The position numbers were made by a program, and so were the translations under genes. The notes beneath the pieces are model-generated. The model had not been told where the DNA came from and made no database searches. It worked only from the letters and a program-made list of their open reading frames with translations. Positions 41,101 to 53,226 of a stretch of DNA of 64,000 nt are shown here, one piece after another. The stretch comes from Siphonodentalium dalli (Eukaryota > Mollusca > Scaphopoda > Gadilida > Siphonodentaliidae), in NCBI GenBank assembly GCA_032622095.1, contig CP136064.1, positions 220,670,205-220,734,204 on the forward strand, written 5' to 3'. Every line of letters begins with the position of its first letter. Position 1 is the stretch's first letter.

Positions 41101-44100
41101 TAGTCTTCCATGTGCTGATAAAGTCATGTGCTTGATGCTCAGCTGATCAGATCTGGACTCAATGACCTCACATCACCAGAAGTTCTCTCATGGAAAGGAT
41201 CTTGTACAGTCTTCCATAGCTGATCCAAGTTTGCAACACCAGACCCCAAAAACTGTGTGAAAATGGGGCCTGAATATGACTTGTGGTGGAAAAATGTGCT
41301 TTTTTGATGAATAATGTGTTACAGAGAGTGGGGTTAAATTGTGTGTGATAAATAAAGAACCACAGAAGTGATATTATTTTTTAACACATTTTTTTCATTC
41401 ATGGGCAATTCTGAAAAAATGTAGGGTGTTACAATTATTCCGCGAAAAAGCGGGCTATCGCTTTAGGTTACACTGGTGTAAATAAGGTTCGGAGAGACCT
41501 CTAGCGGATGCGGGAGGAATATATAGGAGAGAATAAAATAGACACTGGGCCCTGATTGGTCAATAGCCTTGTGTGCTTTTTGCATAAAAAAATCATCACA
41601 CCTCTTCCCTATGATTTCCCATAGGTAAGATAGCCATTGGCACAGGAATTAACCCTTTGTAGTGAAGTTTGAATTTGTTGGTGTGGTCTAAAATATGACA
41701 GTATTTTTTTATGCGGATCTGACACTAGTTACGAAAACACAAGATTTAAAGGCGAATTCCCTGCTAGACAGATATGATTTTTTTGTGTAAAAAGTTTCCC
41801 GAAATGTCAATTTTTCAGATTAAAAAAAAAAATTGGATCCATGGTTCATATAGCCAACAGCATACGCTAAAACGTTAGCACTGAGGCCTATGGAAAACAT
41901 TTACACCAGTGTAACCTAAAGGGAAAAATGAACTTTTTGGCATTTTTGATTCCTGGGAGTCACTTTAAAGTATTTTAATGCATTTTTCACAGCCTGGTCT
42001 TTCAGTCCAATGAATCTCCCATGCATGGTGTGGCTATTCTTGCTGCTGATGTCTTCTTTCACTTCCATCGGCCAAAAAAATGGTATGATTTTTCATAAAA
42101 AATGCCAATTTTTCAAGGTATTTTCAAAAAATTTCAAGGTGGTAATTGTCACATGATAATGCAAATTACCCATTACATGAGCATGTCAATGACACACATA
42201 CCAATTGTTATAAGAAGCTAATCTAACAAGTATTTTGGATTTTATAGCCAGTGATATACAGATATATATAATAAAAGTGTCTCATTTTCACTGGTGGGTA
42301 TGGCCATTTGAAGGTTAATAGCACTAAAACTTGGGCACATTTAAGAAAATGCTTCAGCATTTCAAAGAGAGCATATCTTTGTTCAACTAATTCAATATAC
42401 ACCCACATCCAGTTATCTTGGATCACCCTTGCAGACCTGAAAATGTCATATTTTAGTCTTCCATGTGCTGATAAAGTCATGTGCTTGATGCTCAGCTGAT
42501 CAGATCTGGACTCAATGACCTCACATCACCAGAAGTTCTCTCATGGAAAGGATCTTGTACAGTCTTCCATAGCTGATCCAAGTTTGCAACACCAGACCCC
42601 AAAAACTGTGTGAAAATGGGGCCTGAATATGACTTGTGGTGGAAAAATGTGCTTTTTTGATGAATAATGTGTTACAGAGAGTGGGGTTAAATTGTGTGTG
42701 ATAAATAAAGAACCACAGAAGTGATATTATTTTTTAACACATTTTTTTCATTCATGGGCAATTCTGAAAAAATGTAGGGTGTTACAATTATTCCGCGAAA
42801 AAGCGGGCTATCGCTTTAGGTTACACTGGTGTAAATAAGGTTCGGAGAGACCTCTAGCGGATGCGGGAGGAATATATAGGAGAGAATAAAATAGACACTG
42901 GGCCCTGATTGGTCAATAGCCTTGTGTGCTTTTTGCATAAAAAAATCATCACACCTCTTCCCTATGATTTCCCATAGGTAAGATAGCCATTGGCACAGGA
43001 ATTAACCCTTTGTAGTGAAGTTTGAATTTGTTGGTGTGGTCTAAAATATGACAGTATTTTTTTATGCGGATCTGACACTAGTTACGAAAACACAAGATTT
43101 AAAGGCGAATTCCCTGCTAGACAGATATGATTTTTTTGTGTAAAAAGTTTCCCGAAATGTCAATTTTTCAGATTAAAAAAAAAAATTGGATCCATGGTTC
43201 ATATAGCCAACAGCATACGCTAAAACGTTAGCACTGAGGCCTATGGAAAACATTTACACCAGTGTAACCTAAAGGGAAAAATGAACTTTTTGGCATTTTT
43301 GATTCCTGGGAGTCACTTTAAAGTATTTTAATGCATTTTTCACAGCCTGGTCTTTCAGTCCAATGAATCTCCCATGCATGGTGTGGCTATTCTTGCTGCT
43401 GATGTCTTCTTTCACTTCCATCGGCCAAAAAAATGGTATGATTTTTCATAAAAAATGCCAATTTTTCAAGGTATTTTCAAAAAATTTCAAGGTGGTAATT
43501 GTCACATGATAATGCAAATTACCCATTACATGAGCATGTCAATGACACACATACCAATTGTTATAAGAAGCTAATCTAACAAGTATTTTGGATTTTATAG
43601 CCAGTGATATACAGATATATATAATAAAAGTGTCTCATTTTCACTGGTGGGTATGGCCATTTGAAGGTTAATAGCACTAAAACTTGGGCACATTTAAGAA
43701 AATGCTTCAGCATTTCAAAGAGAGCATATCTTTGTTCAACTAATTCAATATACACCCACATCCAGTTATCTTGGATCACCCTTGCAGACCTGAAAATGTC
43801 ATATTTTAGTCTTCCATGTGCTGATAAAGTCATGTGCTTGATGCTCAGCTGATCAGATCTGGACTCAATGACCTCACATCACCAGAAGTTCTCTCATGGA
43901 AAGGATCTTGTACAGTCTTCCATAGCTGATCCAAGTTTGCAACACCAGACCCCAAAAACTGTGTGAAAATGGGGCCTGAATATGACTTGTGGTGGAAAAA
44001 TGTGCTTTTTTGATGAATAATGTGTTACAGAGAGTGGGGTTAAATTGTGTGTGATAAATAAAGAACCACAGAAGTGATATTATTTTTTAACACATTTTTT

Positions 44101-47100
44101 TCATTCATGGGCAATTCTGAAAAAATGTAGGGTGTTACAATTATTCCGCGAAAAAGCGGGCTATCGCTTTAGGTTACACTGGTGTAAATAAGGTTCGGAG
44201 AGACCTCTAGCGGATGCGGGAGGAATATATAGGAGAGAATAAAATAGACACTGGGCCCTGATTGGTCAATAGCCTTGTGTGCTTTTTGCATAAAAAAATC
44301 ATCACACCTCTTCCCTATGATTTCCCATAGGTAAGATAGCCATTGGCACAGGAATTAACCCTTTGTAGTGAAGTTTGAATTTGTTGGTGTGGTCTAAAAT
44401 ATGACAGTATTTTTTTATGCGGATCTGACACTAGTTACGAAAACACAAGATTTAAAGGCGAATTCCCTGCTAGACAGATATGATTTTTTTGTGTAAAAAG
44501 TTTCCCGAAATGTCAATTTTTCAGATTAAAAAAAAAAATTGGATCCATGGTTCATATAGCCAACAGCATACGCTAAAACGTTAGCACTGAGGCCTATGGA
44601 AAACATTTACACCAGTGTAACCTAAAGGGAAAAATGAACTTTTTGGCATTTTTGATTCCTGGGAGTCACTTTAAAGTATTTTAATGCATTTTTCACAGCC
44701 TGGTCTTTCAGTCCAATGAATCTCCCATGCATGGTGTGGCTATTCTTGCTGCTGATGTCTTCTTTCACTTCCATCGGCCAAAAAAATGGTATGATTTTTC
44801 ATAAAAAATGCCAATTTTTCAAGGTATTTTCAAAAAATTTCAAGGTGGTAATTGTCACATGATAATGCAAATTACCCATTACATGAGCATGTCAATGACA
44901 CACATACCAATTGTTATAAGAAGCTAATCTAACAAGTATTTTGGATTTTATAGCCAGTGATATACAGATATATATAATAAAAGTGTCTCATTTTCACTGG
45001 TGGGTATGGCCATTTGAAGGTTAATAGCACTAAAACTTGGGCACATTTAAGAAAATGCTTCAGCATTTCAAAGAGAGCATATCTTTGTTCAACTAATTCA
45101 ATATACACCCACATCCAGTTATCTTGGATCACCCTTGCAGACCTGAAAATGTCATATTTTAGTCTTCCATGTGCTGATAAAGTCATGTGCTTGATGCTCA
45201 GCTGATCAGATCTGGACTCAATGACCTCACATCACCAGAAGTTCTCTCATGGAAAGGATCTTGTACAGTCTTCCATAGCTGATCCAAGTTTGCAACACCA
45301 GACCCCAAAAACTGTGTGAAAATGGGGCCTGAATATGACTTGTGGTGGAAAAATGTGCTTTTTTGATGAATAATGTGTTACAGAGAGTGGGGTTAAATTG
45401 TGTGTGATAAATAAAGAACCACAGAAGTGATATTATTTTTTAACACATTTTTTTCATTCATGGGCAATTCTGAAAAAATGTAGGGTGTTACAATTATTCC
45501 GCGAAAAAGCGGGCTATCGCTTTAGGTTACACTGGTGTAAATAAGGTTCGGAGAGACCTCTAGCGGATGCGGGAGGAATATATAGGAGAGAATAAAATAG
45601 ACACTGGGCCCTGATTGGTCAATAGCCTTGTGTGCTTTTTGCATAAAAAAATCATCACACCTCTTCCCTATGATTTCCCATAGGTAAGATAGCCATTGGC
45701 ACAGGAATTAACCCTTTGTAGTGAAGTTTGAATTTGTTGGTGTGGTCTAAAATATGACAGTATTTTTTTATGCGGATCTGACACTAGTTACGAAAACACA
45801 AGATTTAAAGGCGAATTCCCTGCTAGACAGATATGATTTTTTTGTGTAAAAAGTTTCCCGAAATGTCAATTTTTCAGATTAAAAAAAAAAATTGGATCCA
45901 TGGTTCATATAGCCAACAGCATACGCTAAAACGTTAGCACTGAGGCCTATGGAAAACATTTACACCAGTGTAACCTAAAGGGAAAAATGAACTTTTTGGC
46001 ATTTTTGATTCCTGGGAGTCACTTTAAAGTATTTTAATGCATTTTTCACAGCCTGGTCTTTCAGTCCAATGAATCTCCCATGCATGGTGTGGCTATTCTT
46101 GCTGCTGATGTCTTCTTTCACTTCCATCGGCCAAAAAAATGGTATGATTTTTCATAAAAAATGCCAATTTTTCAAGGTATTTTCAAAAAATTTCAAGGTG
46201 GTAATTGTCACATGATAATGCAAATTACCCATTACATGAGCATGTCAATGACACACATACCAATTGTTATAAGAAGCTAATCTAACAAGTATTTTGGATT
46301 TTATAGCCAGTGATATACAGATATATATAATAAAAGTGTCTCATTTTCACTGGTGGGTATGGCCATTTGAAGGTTAATAGCACTAAAACTTGGGCACATT
46401 TAAGAAAATGCTTCAGCATTTCAAAGAGAGCATATCTTTGTTCAACTAATTCAATATACACCCACATCCAGTTATCTTGGATCACCCTTGCAGACCTGAA
46501 AATGTCATATTTTAGTCTTCCATGTGCTGATAAAGTCATGTGCTTGATGCTCAGCTGATCAGATCTGGACTCAATGACCTCACATCACCAGAAGTTCTCT
46601 CATGGAAAGGATCTTGTACAGTCTTCCATAGCTGATCCAAGTTTGCAACACCAGACCCCAAAAACTGTGTGAAAATGGGGCCTGAATATGACTTGTGGTG
46701 GAAAAATGTGCTTTTTTGATGAATAATGTGTTACAGAGAGTGGGGTTAAATTGTGTGTGATAAATAAAGAACCACAGAAGTGATATTATTTTTTAACACA
46801 TTTTTTTCATTCATGGGCAATTCTGAAAAAATGTAGGGTGTTACAATTATTCCGCGAAAAAGCGGGCTATCGCTTTAGGTTACACTGGTGTAAATAAGGT
46901 TCGGAGAGACCTCTAGCGGATGCGGGAGGAATATATAGGAGAGAATAAAATAGACACTGGGCCCTGATTGGTCAATAGCCTTGTGTGCTTTTTGCATAAA
47001 AAAATCATCACACCTCTTCCCTATGATTTCCCATAGGTAAGATAGCCATTGGCACAGGAATTAACCCTTTGTAGTGAAGTTTGAATTTGTTGGTGTGGTC

Positions 47101-49583
47101 TAAAATATGACAGTATTTTTTTATGCGGATCTGACACTAGTTACGAAAACACAAGATTTAAAGGCGAATTCCCTGCTAGACAGATATGATTTTTTTGTGT
47201 AAAAAGTTTCCCGAAATGTCAATTTTTCAGATTAAAAAAAAAAATTGGATCCATGGTTCATATAGCCAACAGCATACGCTAAAACGTTAGCACTGAGGCC
47301 TATGGAAAACATTTACACCAGTGTAACCTAAAGGGAAAAATGAACTTTTTGGCATTTTTGATTCCTGGGAGTCACTTTAAAGTATTTTAATGCATTTTTC
47401 ACAGCCTGGTCTTTCAGTCCAATGAATCTCCCATGCATGGTGTGGCTATTCTTGCTGCTGATGTCTTCTTTCACTTCCATCGGCCAAAAAAATGGTATGA
47501 TTTTTCATAAAAAATGCCAATTTTTCAAGGTATTTTCAAAAAATTTCAAGGTGGTAATTGTCACATGATAATGCAAATTACCCATTACATGAGCATGTCA
47601 ATGACACACATACCAATTGTTATAAGAAGCTAATCTAACAAGTATTTTGGATTTTATAGCCAGTGATATACAGATATATATAATAAAAGTGTCTCATTTT
47701 CACTGGTGGGTATGGCCATTTGAAGGTTAATAGCACTAAAACTTGGGCACATTTAAGAAAATGCTTCAGCATTTCAAAGAGTGCATATCTTTGTTCAACT
47801 AATTCAATATACACCCACATCCAGTTATCTTGGATCACCCTTGCAGACCTGAAAATGTCATATTTTAGTCTTCCATGTGCTGATAAAGTCATGTGCTTGA
47901 TGCTCAGCTGATCAGATCTGGACTCAATGACCTCACATCACCAGAAGTTCTCTCATGGAAAGGATCTTGTACAGTCTTCCATAGCTGATCCAAGTTTGCA
48001 ACACCAGACCCCAAAAACTGTGTGAAAATGGGGCCTGAATATGACTTGTGGTGGAAAAATGTGCTTTTTTGATGAATAATGTGTTACAGAGAGTGGGGTT
48101 AAATTGTGTGTGATAAATAAAGAACCACAGAAGTGATATTATTTTTTAACACATTTTTTTCATTCATGGGCAATTCTGAAAAAATGTAGGGTGTTACAAT
48201 TATTCCGCGAAAAAGCGGGCTATCGCTTTAGGTTACACTGGTGTAAATAAGGTTCGGAGAGACCTCTAGCGGATGCGGGAGGAATATATAGGAGAGAATA
48301 AAATAGACACTGGGCCCTGATTGGTCAATAGCCTTGTGTGCTTTTTGCATAAAAAAATCATCACACCTCTTCCCTATGATTTCCCATAGGTAAGATAGCC
48401 ATTGGCACAGGAATTAACCCTTTGTAGTGAAGTTTGAATTTGTTGGTGTGGTCTAAAATATGACAGTATTTTTTTATGCGGATCTGACACTAGTTACGAA
48501 AACACAAGATTTAAAGGCGAATTCCCTGCTAGACAGATATGATTTTTTTGTGTAAAAAGTTTCCCGAAATGTCAATTTTTCAGATTAAAAAAAAAAATTG
48601 GATCCATGGTTCATATAGCCAACAGCATACGCTAAAACGTTAGCACTGAGGCCTATGGAAAACATTTACACCAGTGTAACCTAAAGGGAAAAATGAACTT
48701 TTTGGCATTTTTGATTCCTGGGAGTCACTTTAAAGTATTTTAATGCATTTTTCACAGCCTGGTCTTTCAGTCCAATGAATCTCCCATGCATGGTGTGGCT
48801 ATTCTTGCTGCTGATGTCTTCTTTCACTTCCATCGGCCAAAAAAATGGTATGATTTTTCATAAAAAATGCCAATTTTTCAAGGTATTTTCAAAAAATTTC
48901 AAGGTGGTAATTGTCACATGATAATGCAAATTACCCATTACATGAGCATGTCAATGACACACATACCAATTGTTATAAGAAGCTAATCTAACAAGTATTT
49001 TGGATTTTATAGCCAGTGATATACAGATATATATAATAAAAGTGTCTCATTTTCACTGGTGGGTATGGCCATTTGAAGGTTAATAGCACTAAAACTTGGG
49101 CACATTTAAGAAAATGCTTCAGCATTTCAAAGAGAGCATATCTTTGTTCAACTAATTCAATATACACCCACATCCAGTTATCTTGGATCACCCTTGCAGA
49201 CCTGAAAATGTCATATTTTAGTCTTCCATGTGCTGATAAAGTCATGTGCTTGATGCTCAGCTGATCAGATCTGGACTCAATGACCTCACATCACCAGAAG
49301 TTCTCTCATGGAAAGGATCTTGTACAGTCTTCCATAGCTGATCCAAGTTTGCAACACCAGACCCCAAAAACTGTGTGAAAATGGGGCCTGAATATGACTT
49401 GTGGTGGAAAAATGTGCTTTTTTGATGAATAATGTGTTACAGAGAGTGGGGTTAAATTGTGTGTGATAAATAAAGAACCACAGAAGTGATATTATTTTTT
49501 AACACATTTTTTTCATTCATGGGCAATTCTGAAAAAATGTAGGGTGTTACAATTATTCCGCGAAAAAGCGGGCTATCGCTTTA

Positions 49584-50034
49584 GGTTACACTGGTGTAAA
49601 TAAGGTTCGGAGAGACCTCTAGCGGATGCGGGAGGAATATATAGGAGAGAATAAAATAGACACTGGGCCCTGATTGGTCAATAGCCTTGTGTGCTTTTTG
49701 CATAAAAAAATCATCACACCTCTTCCCTATGATTTCCCATAGGTAAGATAGCCATTGGCACAGGAATTAACCCTTTGTAGTGAAGTTTGAATTTGTTGGT
49801 GTGGTCTAAAATATGACAGTATTTTTTTATGCGGATCTGACACTAGTTACGAAAACACAAGATTTAAAGGCGAATTCCCTGCTAGACAGATATGATTTTT
49901 TTGTGTAAAAAGTTTCCCGAAATGTCAATTTTTCAGATTAAAAAAAAAAATTGGATCCATGGTTCATATAGCCAACAGCATACGCTAAAACGTTAGCACT
50001 GAGGCCTATGGAAAACATTTACACCAGTGTAACC
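49584..50034. mobile_element. Terminal MITE-like insert forming the array boundary
   Basis: The last intact 451-bp copy. Its right terminal repeat ends at 50034 and is followed by TA, then by sequence unrelated to the array (TGAGCTAAC) instead of the normal TAAAGGG. The satellite therefore stops exactly at the transposon end. Confidence 0.9.
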
Positions 50035-50409
50035 TATGAGCTAACAATGCCGTTTCCGCATGAGATATCGACTTGGGGATTGGAACTTTAGCACACACAA
50101 CTGGCCTAGCTATTCTGCACGGTAGTGCCAGAACCATCTCGATCGGAATCATCGGGACGGTGCACGCGGTCGAGTGCGGTCGGGTTTTAGTAGGACCCGG
50201 AGCTGCATATGAATTTCTGTCAGTCACCTCACAAGGAAAAATGCACTTATATTAATTTAGTCCAGTTCAAACGGACCGTCATCTAGTCAAATTATTGCAT
50301 TTTCTGCATCCCACATGAGCTGTGTTATTGACTTTTAATATCTCGCACATTCGGCACACCCTACCGCCCACACGCACCCTTCATCCAATCGCCACTATAT
50401 TCACATGGA
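50035..50409. other. Unassigned sequence next to the array
   Basis: Non-repetitive sequence, noticeably GC-richer around 50130-50210. Open frames of 60-73 codons exist on both strands (50073-50255 plus, 50006-50227 minus). The minus one runs into the satellite insert, and neither resembles a known protein. I see no splice-supported exon. Confidence 0.4.
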
Positions 50410-50525
50410 GTATTGTTTTCAAAATTTACAAGCATGTTCTGGGTCACATCTATAGATGAGAGCTATCGAATTTTAACGACATTCAATCAAAATGCTGCAA
50501 GCTGGCAGTCATCTTGGATTTTACT
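50410..50525 (+). repeat. Dispersed repeat, diverged copy of 63481-64000 family
   Basis: Shares an ordered set of words with 63745-63860: a TTTACAAG-like start, TGTT(C/T)TGGGTCAC, TCGAATTT/CCGAATTT, and a final (C/T)CAT(C/T)TTGGATTTTA. The copies are clearly diverged. Such repeats with a GGGTCACCTCT...CATTTTGGATT core are dispersed elements, not genes. Confidence 0.55.
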
Positions 50526-51166
50526 CGCTGCATCACCAAATACTTCGGTATGCAACTCTGCAACCAACATTTTTTTCAAATTGGTCCCAAAGATCACATG
50601 ACTCTTCAAGTTGACATCTGTGTGGTATTACTTAAAGGATAATTTTGTAATTCAATGACTTTTTCAGACCATGCAACAGCAGTTGAGGGGGGATTTATTT
50701 ACAAAAACGTTTGCATAGTGAGGTGAAAAGGATGCCTTTTTAAAGAACTTGTCCAGATCTGGAAGCGATATTTTAAAGATTCATAATCCGAATTAATGCT
50801 CGGAAATCACTATTTCCTTGGCTTCGGGGATAAAAAAATTGATTCGAACCAAGGAACCCACCATCAAAGCTCAGAGCGGTCAGATATCGATGTTTGGAAT
50901 CTATTATTTTTTCACCATCGATAATTTTAAGTGGCCCAGTAAACAGTAGACGAGAAGACGGCATCGGACCAAATGGCGGATGAAAATGGATAACTCTAAA
51001 ATATTGTGGCATTTTGTGTCAGATATTTGACAAACCGGCAAAATTTCGTTGAACAAAATGTTGATAAATAACAGGTTTTGGACAATTTTATTCTATAGTA
51101 GAATGTGGTTAGCATTATTTTTGGGCAATTAATCGATTCTGATAACTGAAGCGGTATTTGAAAAAA
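50526..51166. other. Unassigned sequence with one open frame
   Basis: A minus-strand frame of 79 codons (50773-51012) has protein-like text (FHPPFGPMPSSRLLFTGPLK), but I do not recognise it and see no flanking exons. Another minus frame (50996-51253) overlaps a GTT microsatellite and is probably chance. No other feature is visible. Confidence 0.3.
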
Positions 51167-51167
51167 T

Positions 51168-51187
51168 GTTGTTGTTGTTGTTGTTGG
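51168..51187 (+). repeat. (GTT)n microsatellite
   Basis: About six GTT repeats. Minus-strand frames through it encode an Asn or Thr run, an artefact of the microsatellite. Confidence 0.85.
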
Positions 51188-51271
51188 AATCTGATGATAT
51201 GTGGACCATCGAATCGGATTGAGTACCTTTAAAAACATTAAAACTTTCCGCATTTTTTATCGACGCATATA

Positions 51272-51319
51272 CACCCCTTGGATCCGGCTTCCGGTAAGTT
51301 TGGGCTACAGTTATTTCGG
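51272..51319 (+). repeat. Left 48-bp inverted repeat of a candidate 8.35-kb element
   Basis: Starts CACCCCTTGGATCCGGCTTC and ends GCTACAGTTATTTCGG. It is identical over all 48 bases to the reverse complement of 59575-59622, and the sequences diverge immediately inside and outside. It is preceded by ATATA (51267-51271). The pair is correctly oriented to be the terminal inverted repeats of a DNA transposon. Confidence 0.75.
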
Positions 51320-51404
51320 CGAACCACAATATCATAACAAGAAAACCATAGCCAGAAATGGTAACGCCACCAAGATCGTATTATTAGCCATAAATATAAA
51401 TCAT

Positions 51405-51458
51405 AATATAAAATATATTGGTTACATGAATGGACCGCCTCAGAATTCCGTTAAGATA
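51405..51458 (+). repeat. Two-copy direct repeat, copy 1
   Basis: AATATAAAATATATTGGTT, then CAGAATTCCGTTAA, shared with 52663-52716 at about 80-85 percent identity by eye. The two copies flank the foldback element at 51846-52555. Confidence 0.6.
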
Positions 51459-51845
51459 AGTAATTCTTCAAATTATTACAATGAACTACGGCTTATAAAT
51501 TACTGCAGGTTTCTCATTCGCCACACCAGAATGCTTCTAAATGCGGATCAAAGCTAAGAGTGCGTGGCACAGCCATTGTTCATAGACATTTTACAGATAG
51601 CGAGAATGATGCATGCTGGGAACGAAAGCATCCACAGCAAAGCCATGTGCTTACGGGGGCATGCGTTTATTATAGGGGATTTATGGTGGGCCTATAAAAC
51701 TAATTATAACTTTGTTATCTGTCATAGTTTATGCGTGAAATTTTAAACATATATACCTGGACATCTACCCCTTCCAGAATGTTGAAAAACATTTTCAGTT
51801 GCTCATCGTATTTTTATAGACGAAATAGTCCGAAATTCCAGAAAA
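51459..51845. other. Unassigned sequence
   Basis: Open frames on the plus strand (to 51557 and 51564-51746) have no recognisable protein or splice context. I see nothing else. Confidence 0.35.
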
Positions 51846-52555
51846 TTGCGCTAACTGCTCAATGTTTTAATGTGTTACAAAACGTCTGATAAAAATAGTT
51901 CTATCGGGAATATTCACACCATTTTTTTTCAGAGAACATAGTGTAAATATAGTCCTATCGGGATATCGTAAAGGAGATTAATTAAACCCCTCAGACTGCC
52001 GAAACTGACGACATTAAATTCGCTTTTTCGTGTCCCGCGGAAATGAAACTTGTCTGTCCATTGATGACGTTATTTATTTGACATAGTATTTTTTTCTTCT
52101 GTTGTATTTGAACACTTGTTGCACGCGCAGGCTGCACGATCATAATAACTTCAACCGATAAGCGCCGACTGATACCCGCGCAACAGTTTGTCTCAAATAA
52201 ATTGTTATCAAAACGCAGGTTTATGGCCGCGGACATAAGCCGATTAAGTGTAATGTAATTTATCCATGAATTTGACTGAAAAATTGTGATTCTATCACCA
52301 TTAGCCACGAAAATGGGACCTCTAAACAGGCAAGTTTGATTTTCGGCGGACACGAACAAGCGAATTTATTGTCGGCAGTTTCGGCAGTCTGAGGGTTAAT
52401 TAATCCCGAATTAAACGGAACTACTTTACGATAGTCCGATAGGACTATGTTTACTCTATGCATGTTCTCTGAAAAAATAGTGTGAATATTCCCGATAGAA
52501 CTCTTTTTATCAGACGTTGTGTAACACCTTAAAACATTGAGCAGTTATAGCGCAA
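51846..52555. mobile_element. Foldback element with arms of about 210-230 bp
   Basis: The left arm 51846-52057 is complementary to the right arm 52326-52555 throughout, at roughly 80-85 percent by eye with small indels. Shared words include CTGCTCAATGTTTTAA, GTCTGATAAAAA, CTATCGGGAATATTCACAC, CAGAGAACAT, CTCAGACTGCCGAAACTG and AAATTCGCTT. The loop is about 268 bp. This is the architecture of a foldback or long-TIR MITE. Both minus-strand frames inside are shadows. I could not identify target duplications. Confidence 0.75.
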
Positions 52556-52662
52556 ACCGAAATGTGTTGTCTTGCAAGATATCCCACCGCTTTAGCTAAA
52601 TTTACCTTCCTACAATATCCATAAAGAGGATCATATATTATATACCCACGGTTTTAATTATA

Positions 52663-52716
52663 GAATATAAAATATATTGGTTTCGCGAATGACCAACTCA
52701 GAATTCCGTTAAAATA
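52663..52716 (+). repeat. Two-copy direct repeat, copy 2
   Basis: Homologous to 51405-51458, same orientation, 1258 bp away. Confidence 0.6.
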
Positions 52717-52828
52717 ACAATAACAACCAGCACCTATAACGAACCGTTTTACTGGACTTGGCCTACTGGTCGCGTAGTTCCGACTTTTAAATAAACGGAA
52801 TTTCCAACTCTATAAATAAAAGCCCCAC

Positions 52829-52899
52829 AATGCATTCGCCCTGTCCACCACGCAATATCAAAATCTCAGCAGCTAGATACACCACAGGTGGCGTAATAA
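52829..52899 (+). repeat. Dispersed repeat copy 1 (ATTCGCCCTGT ... GGTGGCGTAA)
   Basis: Shared with 55121-55194 in the same orientation: ATTCGCCCTGT, then ACCAC-containing sequence, ending in CAC(AC)AGGTGGCGTAA. Copies are about 75-80 percent identical by eye. Confidence 0.55.
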
Positions 52900-52975
52900 A
52901 TGCTCTTTATTATTTCCATATCAGGAATACAGTAACAAACAAGACAGCAGTAAAATAAATGGGGACAAAAAGTTA

Positions 52976-53048
52976 GTGTAATCATGTATGAAATTTCCAA
53001 CTGTTAAAATTCTTTATAACAGTTGTGACTCCCACCCCCTCAAAATAC
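52976..53048 (+). repeat. Dispersed repeat with ATGTATGAAATTTCCAACT, copy 1
   Basis: GTGTAAT(C/A)ATGTATGAAATTTCCAACT, later AGTTGTGA, CACTCAAAATA or similar. The second copy is 171 bp downstream (53147-53226), and a shorter trace is at about 61488-61512 (ATGCATGAAATTTCCGACTG). Confidence 0.6.
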
Positions 53049-53146
53049 CTCCATCATTCGATCCCCGTCCCCATCATAATGGGGACAATAATTACTAGTT
53101 GGGATACCAGGCAATGGTAACCATGTATTTTAACCTTTATGTTGTA

Positions 53147-53226
53147 GTGTAATAATGTATGAAATTTCCAACTACATGTGCATTAACTTTTTTTTACAAA
53201 AGTTGTGAATCATACACACTCAAAAT
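53147..53226 (+). repeat. Dispersed repeat with ATGTATGAAATTTCCAACT, copy 2
   Basis: Diverged partner of 52976-53048. Together they look like a tandem pair with spacing 171 bp, separated by C-rich CCCACCCC stretches. Confidence 0.6.

Larger units (their letters stand above)
749..50034. repeat. Satellite array, 1353-bp unit, 38 units
   Basis: A head-to-tail array of 38 units. Core segments start at about 731 (cut by the gap), 2084, 3437 and so on, to 48988. All spacings are exactly 1353 bp except four of 902 bp (starting at 14261, 16516, 32301 and 34556). A normal unit is a 902-bp spacer plus a 451-bp MITE-like insert. The translated core is identical in every copy except for one base change at 47782, so the units are essentially identical where I could compare them. 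There are no subrepeats I can prove inside the unit and no rRNA, histone or snRNA gene. The array ends at the terminus of the last insert (50034). I do not recognise the family, and function is unknown. Confidence 0.97.

Noticed and set aside
749-50034. Ribosomal, histone or snRNA gene cluster
   Set aside because: No conserved rRNA, histone or snRNA sequence is visible in the 1353-bp unit.
51201-51557. Protein frame containing TPWIRLPVSLGYSYFG, also found at 59475-59840 minus
   Set aside because: The shared peptide is simply the translated 48-bp inverted repeat; the rest of the two frames is unrelated.
51991-52463. Minus-strand frames of 122 and 67 codons
   Set aside because: They lie across the arms of the foldback element and overlap each other; shadows of the inverted repeat.
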